NCBI GenBank assembly: GCA_020881915.1
Contig: JAJFPB010000003.1
Span: 3,906,001 to 3,970,000 of the forward strand
Origin: Paramyrothecium sp. XJ0827
Lineage: Eukaryota > Ascomycota > Sordariomycetes > Hypocreales > Stachybotryaceae
Reading direction: 5' to 3'
Length of the DNA: 64,000 nt
A model generated the notes under the pieces. That model did not search any database. It had not been told where the DNA came from and saw only the letters and a program-made list of their open reading frames with translations. Below, piece after piece: positions 57,301 through 64,000 of the stretch. A program made the position numbers and the translations under genes. The stretch's first letter is position 1. Each line of letters starts with the position of its first letter.

Positions 57301-60300
57301 CGACGAAACCCGACCCCCTTGGTGGAATTCAATTGCCGTCCTTGCTAATCTCCACCTCGATGGATGCATTATCTACCTTACCTACCTTACCTTACCTTTA
57401 CCGTTACGTAGGGACCTTTACCTTGGCTGTCAGCAATGGCGGCCCAGGGCTCACAATCAACCCCAAGGCACTTTTCGCATCGTGCCCTCAGCCGTTGTGG
57501 GCACTTGTGGCGCTAGCGTCACATGTTAATCTGATAACCTGCATTGTAAAACATTCGCGTACCTGATCCAAGCCATTTGCTCAAATTGCTGGCTTCGACC
57601 CCCGTCCTGCTTCACAATCTGCGCTAGGAACCCAGCGTGGGATGCCATTATTGGAACTAGGCCAGCCTACCCCCGCGGAACACGAAGGCAGAGCGAAGGT
57701 ACCTAGAATGAGTTGCTTCCGGTGAACGTGGTAGGGAACTGAGTCGTCAGGCATGGTGTTGAAGCCAATTGCAGCGGATAGCCGGGATGCCTGCACCTCT
57801 GGATGCCGCTTAGTGAGTCGTACCCACCGAGGAACCAAGTGGCGGCTATGCCAGAGTGGAGTTGGGGTAGGTTTGGTCGCCCTAGTTTACTCGGGTGCCC
57901 GTCTTGAAAACCTCGGCTGCGGCGCTTTAGACGCACAGAGTTGCGCTGTTGTTTCAGTGCCCAATTGCTCCAAGGGGGAACGCCTCGTCCGCTCCTCACG
58001 ACGAATTGCAGTACCTCGCGCCTGTGGATTCGTCCTGAACAAGAATGGGAAATAGTGGACAGCGTGGAAGCTAAGGATGTTCTTGGCCAGTTTCCCACGG
58101 GCGCCGTAAGGTTGGGGAGACTAGGCTCGTCCCAAACCGACTACTAGCGGACCTGGCCGTTCATTACGAGCCCATCCTAACAAGAAGGGGACGTACAGGC
58201 CAAGACGTCGTCGCACCGATCTCTGCTCCCTCTCCTACTTTAGATAGGGTCGGCTTCTTCCGGCGGAGTCACTGAACCGGTTGGCAGGAATGCAATGCAC
58301 CGGAGGGCTGACAGGGTAGAGTCTAGACCCTGCGTTAGGAGTTAGCTGTCAGGTACTCCCCACAAACCCGACGAAAAACAGCTTGTCTTGGTCCCCCAGA
58401 TCCAGTCTTGTCTGGCGTTCACTCACGCGCTTGTCGGGTCTCAAATCGACCCAAGTCTCACTTGCGGCCTAGACGTGACGCAGAAGCCACGAGGCGTTCT
58501 CAGAACGTATGTCTGTAGTGCGCAAGCTTGGAGTAGAATGCTTCCCTCTTTGGGTTACCTCGATTAGGAAGCCCGGGTCTGCAAGGTGCTCGTGAGGCCT
58601 CTGTCTGTTTAGTAGGCCCGAACCCCCCTCGCCTCCCGAGAAGAGGGATGTTGTACGCGTTCAGCATGGCACACGAGACAAGCAGCCCATCTTGGCCCGG
58701 AAGCATGGGCTCGAGTCATAGCAAGCCCCATCTCTTCACTGCAGCTGTGGCAGGAGTTGTTGGCCCTTCCTATGCACGTCTCTCCGCACATGTCAAGCAA
58801 CGTCTCCTGATCTCATTGATCCTCGGGACGTACGTCAAGAGCGGCTGCGGAAACGAATAATCGGGGGTTTCGGAAATTGTCACAAATTACGCCTCTTTGG
58901 CCAGGACCATAGTGCCTGGATTCTCGAACTTGAACTTGGGCAACTCGTTGGCTCAGCGGAAACCTGATTTAGGTAGCCATGGGTTCCGTCAACAGAGTCC
59001 GCAAGCCCAAGGCGACTGGCTGAACTGCCGCACCTGTAATATACATCATGAAGCGGAGCAGAGATCGTCGGGCCAGCCTCGTGCGACGCCCGTGCAACAC
59101 GCACAATAGCCCCTGCCAACGATCTCTCGACAGTCCCGTGCTGTCCCGTCCCATCTTCCTGTTCAGCCAGTCATCACTGCAATCTCCTTCGCCTCCAGGC
59201 CTCCCACCATACCGAATCCTGGGGAGGCGCCGTTTGTCCATCCGCTGTCTTCAGCCACCGAGTCTCCCAGCAGGAACCTGCCGGGGCCATCCTCCGGACC
59301 CATCCTCCCAAGAGCTAGCGCTGAAGCAGCGAGCAGGTTGCAGGGACTGGCTCCTGAGGCGCCTAGGGGGGGGGCACACGCGCAAGGCGCGCAGAGACGG
59401 GGAAGCAGCAGTTAGCACAGTAGATTGGCGCAGGGTATCGACATGCTGGTGATTAGCGCCGGCATCACCACGTAACAATCCCTAAGGCCTGCCTACCCCC
59501 CGTCACCACTATCCACTATCCGTCGTCCGGCACCCATTCTGCTCTGTGATCTGGGGCTGGCTTCACGTCACCTAACAGTGGACAGGTGGCATCTGTCATT
59601 TGCCTGGCCCGGCGCACTGGCTACCTATTGCTTACAGGCACCTTACAGTGGCTAGGCGCCTTGACCAGGATTGACGCTCACCTTTACTTGGTGAGGTAAG
59701 GTATGATGAAAGACACGTCAAGTGAATGCAAGGTAATGTACCGTACCGACCGTAACTTAAGTTAAGGGTCGAATAAGGTTAGTACCTAACAAGATACCTC
59801 TGGTCGGGTCAAGTCAGCCGAGGCCAGTACTGTATCTGCTGTGCGGCACAGTTCACCTCAGGCAAGGCAGTTGAAAGGCAATGAATGGAAAAGGGAAGGT
59901 TAGGGACGATGAATGCAAGATGCCGTAGCTTCCCAAACGTCGAAACCGTCACTTCCCAAACATGACCTCGAGTGCAGACTACCTTCCTCTGTACCTACAG
60001 CTGCATTGGCTTTCGTTGCTGTGTTTCACCACCGCCGCCATCTTCTCCTTTGGCCTTGTCCGCCCGCCCAAGATCGTCTGCCGAGCGCCCACGCTACCTC
60101 GATCCAAACGCATGTTCGCACCCCGCGGCATTCGACAGCCTGCCGTATCTCCGCATCATAACAGTCATTAAGCTTTCCCACACGGCAAACCTATTTCAAG
60201 CAATCCTTCGGACTCAGCCTAGCCCTGGTCTCTCAGCATGGGAGCAGAGGCATCTAGCTAGCTTCACCAATTGGTCTAGGCCCGTCCTTTGCTTGCCTCC

Positions 60301-60933
60301 GCCTCGGTCACGCTTCTCAGCTTTTCAGTCCGTCCCTTCCTCTCTCTCGCCCTCTCACATTCTCGACTTGACACACCCTGTCCGAACCAATGCACCGCAT
60401 ACGACGCACATCCAATTCTGCTCCACACCCACCTTGCAAGCTTTCGCAATCGAACCAAAAAAGGTTCCAGTACGGATACCCCTGCCGGGACCTGTCCCAC
60501 ACCCACACCCTGCGCCAACTGCCCTCGAAGAAACACGCCCCCCCTCCATCACCACCCACTACCCACTAACCGCAGCCCAGCCCCGGCCACTGGTGGGCTT
60601 CTTCTCTGTGTCCACCATTCTTGTCGCCCACTAACCCGGCCAGCGCCTCGTCCCAGGCTGGGTAGGCAGAAAACCGGACCACTTCTGGTCATCCACATAC
60701 CTCCCACTGCCTCATCTGCTTTCTAAACCTCGATAACTCGACGCTGTTTTCACGATCACTGCTGCCCGAGTTGCCGACGCGGGGCCTCTTACCGTAGCTT
60801 GACAGCTCGGCAAGGCGCTGGAGAACTCGTACGCCATCTTTATGTTGGCTACCGGCGCCGTCCGTCACAGCCCGAATCCCGCGACACCGCGCTCATATCG
60901 AACATACTTTCGCGTCAACTCCTCCCCAGAAAG
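54376..60933. other. 6.5-kb gene-poor region between CIA2 and the Zn2Cys6 gene
   Basis: I see no convincing gene across 6.5 kb. The CIA2 promoter occupies the left end. Short frames (54816-55226 plus, 59972-60634 plus and others) lack domains and are often low complexity. TACCTTACC repeats occur at 57373-57401 and a group of GGTA-core elements at 59690-59800. From about 59900 to 60930 the plus strand is CT- and CAC-rich, typical of a long 5' leader of the downstream Zn2Cys6 gene. A non-coding transcript or a decayed element could be present but cannot be shown by reading. Confidence 0.5.
57373..57401 (+). repeat. TACCTTACC low-complexity repeat
   Basis: Five to six tandem copies of a TACCT/TTACC unit. 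The same unit appears singly or inverted (AGGTAAGGTA) in several other intergenic regions of the window but not in the exons I annotated. Confidence 0.75.
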
Positions 60934-63900
60934 ATGTCCAACGACCCATCCGTCCGTCGCATACTGCCTCAGCAGGATCTTCATGATCCACAGGCCTCTC
61001 AGATGAGCTCCTTTCAGTTTGCGCCGCAGCAGTTTCCCCAGCGCGAGACGCAAAAGAGTGCGTCTTGGAAGCTCGCCTGTTTTCGTCGCAACAAGCTAAC
61101 GAACTCCTCCTGGTAGATTATGTCTTTGTTGATGAACATAACCGCCACAAGCGGTTGAAGGGTAAGCGGAGCGAAACAGCCCTAGGAGTCTGTAGCGCGG
61201 CAACTGACGTATTTTACAGTCATGCGAGCATGCGAAGGCTGCCGGAGAAGGAAGATCAAGTGCGATGCTGCGACCACCAACACCTGGCCCTGCTCGGCTT
61301 GTATTCGCCTTAAGCTTCACTGCGTCCGCCCGAATGGTTATGACGGCTCAACCGACGGCACTGCGTACGACGCCCCTCTGGAAGCTGGGGGGCAATACCA
61401 GCAAGCAGGCCTGCAGGCAGGCCTGCCTCAGCATGTCGGCCAAACAACTCCCAAACAAGCGCCTTCAGCATACGCCTCCTCGAGTGGGTATTCGGACGGC
61501 AGCTCAGCAGGCTACCAGCAAGTGGCCTACGACCCGTCGCAGCCGCAACCAGGCGTACACTACACGACTGTGCCTCCTCCCGTTTCGATGGTGAACCCGT
61601 CCTATTCCGACCAGAACGTCTTTCCCACACCTCCAATGCCCGGAGTGCGCCCGGACGAACCGTCGCCTGAAGCTTACTCCCCCGACTCGTACCAGCAACA
61701 AGATCTCGCGGATTTGCTGGGCAGCTTGAAAGTAGACGAGAAAGGAACCGGTATGAAGCCTGGTGTTGATGTTAGCCTGTTCAGCAGCTTGAGAAGACAC
61801 TGACAAATTCGCGCCAGCTCCGTACTTGAGAAACAAAGCTTCTTTCAGACGAGAGGAAGAACCGGCTTTCGAAGATGATGACAACTACGAGGTCTCCCTG
61901 CCTCCGTTATCCTTAGGGGCAGGTCTCAAGATCCGCGTCCCTCCTGAGTTAATGCCCTCCGAGGAGACATGTGTTCACTATTTCGACTTGTATTTTACGC
62001 ATGTTCACCCCTATGTACCTGTACTCGATCGAGCTGCGTTCTACCGACAATGGCACACTAGCCGAGAGTCTATTTCGCCGCTGATTCTGGAAGCCATGTT
62101 CGCAATCGGGGGCCGCTTGGGTGAGGATCCAGCTCAAGGCCAGCAGTGGCTCGCTCTCGCCACAAGTCAGTCTCTCAAATCCCTCCTTTTATGGGTATTT
62201 ACTAACCGACGTAGGACACGCTGATGCCTTTATGGATATACCCCGTTTGAGCACACTTCAAGCCTTGTTAATGATTCTCAAGGCCCGGGAAGCAGCGCCA
62301 AAACGCGGCTACTACTACCGCTCATGGATGACAGTCGTCCAGTGCGTTGAAATGGCCAAGGATTTAGGATTGGATGAACATTTTGAGGATCACCAGGCAG
62401 GTCGACCTTGTGAGTCGAGCCCGGCTGAATGCCAGCTCCGAACTCGAATCTGGCAGACGGTCTTCGTCTGCGAAATCATGGTCGGGACGCCGCAAGGTTA
62501 GTACTTCTGACTAAAACCCCGTGACAAAATGTTCTGACTCGGTGTTAGGGCGTCATGATCTTGCGGTTGACCCAGATACTGTGAACCTGCACAACCCTAC
62601 TGGCGGCCATGAGTATGAGCTGGAGATTTCACGCAACTTCACGCAGCTTGCCCGGATAGTACGGATCATCAGCAAAATGAGCCACGTCTACGCCAGACTG
62701 AAGAAAAAGAGGCGGAAAGAATGGGGCCTCGATCCGCAATTTCAACAGATTAATCACGACTTCAACTCATATCTCCCAGAACTCCCTGCTAACCTGGCCG
62801 TCAATTTTCCTCCGGACGGCTCACCGCCCTGGCTTCCAACCTCATTTCACGGCAACCTGCACTCGTACTACTACCTGGCCCTCATTCTGTGCCATCGACC
62901 ACAGCTCACATTCCTCGACCCGAATGCGCCCGATGGTCAATGGAAGCACCACATGATGATCTGCTACGACGCAGCGAGGAAGCTGTGCCGTTTGCAGGAG
63001 GCCATCGTGCATCATTTTGGCTTGGTAGGCCTTCAGTGCATGCAGCGTGGATTCAGCTTCACAGTCTACGCCGGATTATCCTGCGTCATTCTTCATTTGG
63101 TAAGTAGGCCGTGCCGAGATGGGGCTCTGGCTAACATGCTATAATTTAGGTCGCAATCACCTCGCCCGATCCTGTATTCAATACTGATGCCCGCGAGTAT
63201 TTCACGCGCCACATGCGAATCATGGAGAAGGTCATCGAGGTGTGGCAGATGCCAGAGCTTCAGAAGCAAATTGATGCGGTCAGAGAGGCCTTTTCTGCAG
63301 ACACTAGGAAACCGTTCGTATTGAAGCCATCCTTCCCGTATGGCAGCCCGCATCTGTCCAATAGCTCCTCTTCACCTCGAGGGCAACAAGGCTACCGCCC
63401 AACTGTGGACCGCAGGCCATTGCCGCAACAAACCTTGGACACACAAAGCGCACAACAAGTCAGTTACACCAGCCATCCCATCACACCTCCCATCTCTGCG
63501 GTGGACAGCAAGAGTGACTCTCCATTACAGTCACTCGTCGTGATGCCTCAAGGAACCCAGGCTACAGAAATGTCACCGAACATGCCGCTTCCAGATCAGG
63601 CAGCTTGGAATCCTAATCGAATATTTGAGTATGTTCTCCTTGCTATATGGTGCCTCGATGACAAGGGCGTGACTGACAGTTTAGGCAATGGAATACGACC
63701 TTTGGTACGACTGTGCATTCGGAATCCCCTGCAACTACTCAAGAATCCCCTCTAAATTTTGGTTCATCTCCAGGTGCCATGGAGACGCCGACCATTCAAG
63801 ATATTCAGGCGGTGTCTGCAATGCCTCCTGGCCCACAACAAATGCAACCACAGCAGTATTCGGCCGCTCCAGCCGCCACCTTTGTCACCCCTGCCATGTG

Positions 63901-63985
63901 GCAGGAGTCCGTGGCGAGCGTGTACGAGGGTGGTCTCAAGCGAACTTGGGATTTCGATCCCGGGCAGATGATGAAGCGACGCTGA
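60934..63985 (+). CDS. Zn2Cys6 fungal-specific transcription factor
   Basis: Eight exons (60934-61057, 61117-61161, 61220-61750, 61797-62165, 62215-62496, 62549-63099, 63150-63628, 63685-63985) encode 893 residues. The Zn2Cys6 finger has cysteines 61, 64, 71, 81, 84 and 91 (C-x2-C-x6-C-x9-C-x2-C-x6-C), with the basic RRRKIK after the second. A Gln/Pro/Tyr-rich segment (about 95-235) follows. The fungal-specific transcription factor domain runs from about 270 (CVHYFDLYFTHVHPYVPVLD) to about 650, including the YYYRSWMTVVQCVEMAKDLGLD and IWQTVFVCEIMVGTPQGR stretches. The C-terminus is Gln/Pro-rich and ends LKRTWDFDPGQMMKRR. Exon 2 is 45 nt. Exon 4 uses an AAG acceptor, the least certain junction. 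The target genes are unknown; I cannot assign it to a named regulator safely. Confidence 0.88.
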
Positions 63986-64000
63986 TGAATTGATCAAGCA

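Noticed and set aside
59972..60634. 220-residue plus-strand frame upstream of the Zn2Cys6 gene
   Set aside because: Pro/Ser/Thr-rich low complexity in a CT-rich leader, with overlapping frames of similar length; no conserved motif.

Overview
The window is nuclear DNA from a filamentous ascomycete, most likely a Sordariomycete. Genes are single transcription units on both strands. Most carry one to seven short introns, usually 45-90 bp, with GTAAGT/GTACGT/GTATGT-like donors, CTAAC/CTAAT branch sites and CAG/TAG acceptors. The products are fungal: a Zn2Cys6 regulator, a DUF7707-type GPI protein, SIN3, TAF2, SAS4, SWC3-like and SNU114. I see no rRNA, tRNA, CRISPR array, intact transposon or secondary-metabolite core enzyme. 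The species cannot be named from sequence reading alone. Exon models were built by reading splice sites and keeping frame; no transcript data were used.

Layout, left to right. 0.1-2.8 kb: a small secreted protein and a monocarboxylate-type MFS permease. 3.3-8.4 kb: a SWR1-complex (SWC3-like) protein divergent from a membrane-anchored alpha/beta hydrolase whose catalytic-site loop is encoded by an 8-nt microexon. 9.2-19.1 kb: a metabolic and secretory block with N-myristoyltransferase, a second alpha/beta hydrolase, oligosaccharyltransferase subunit SWP1, arylamine N-acetyltransferase, a secreted glutaminyl-cyclase/M28 protein and a CDP-alcohol phosphotransferase. 20.2-20.9 kb: a GPI-anchored cysteine-rich protein, followed by 3 kb without genes. 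23.9-30.9 kb: a PX-domain protein, an IQ-motif protein, an uncharacterised 470-aa protein with a possible ADP-ribosyltransferase-like C-terminal region, and divergent from it a NADAR-domain protein. 31.4-44.7 kb: three co-oriented chromatin/transcription genes (SAS4, TAF2, SIN3). 45.4-51.5 kb: cytosolic acetoacetyl-CoA thiolase divergent from the U5 snRNP GTPase SNU114. 53.7-54.4 kb: the CIA targeting factor CIA2/MIP18. 54.4-60.9 kb: a 6.5-kb gene-poor stretch. 60.9-64.0 kb: an eight-exon Zn2Cys6 transcription factor.

Most genes are conserved housekeeping functions and do not form one pathway. The chromatin genes (SWC3-like, SAS4, TAF2, SIN3) are functionally related but independently transcribed. 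The most unusual arrangement is the divergent pair at 27.8-30.9 kb, in which a possible ADP-ribosyltransferase-like protein faces a NADAR protein, a family known to remove ADP-ribose. This is a hypothesis, because the ART-like reading is weak. Other points of interest are the 8-nt microexon in the hydrolase, a 45-nt frame-neutral cassette-like exon next to the Zn2Cys6 finger, 3n stop-free introns in SIN3 and the phosphotransferase gene, and the very long 5' region of the Zn2Cys6 gene.
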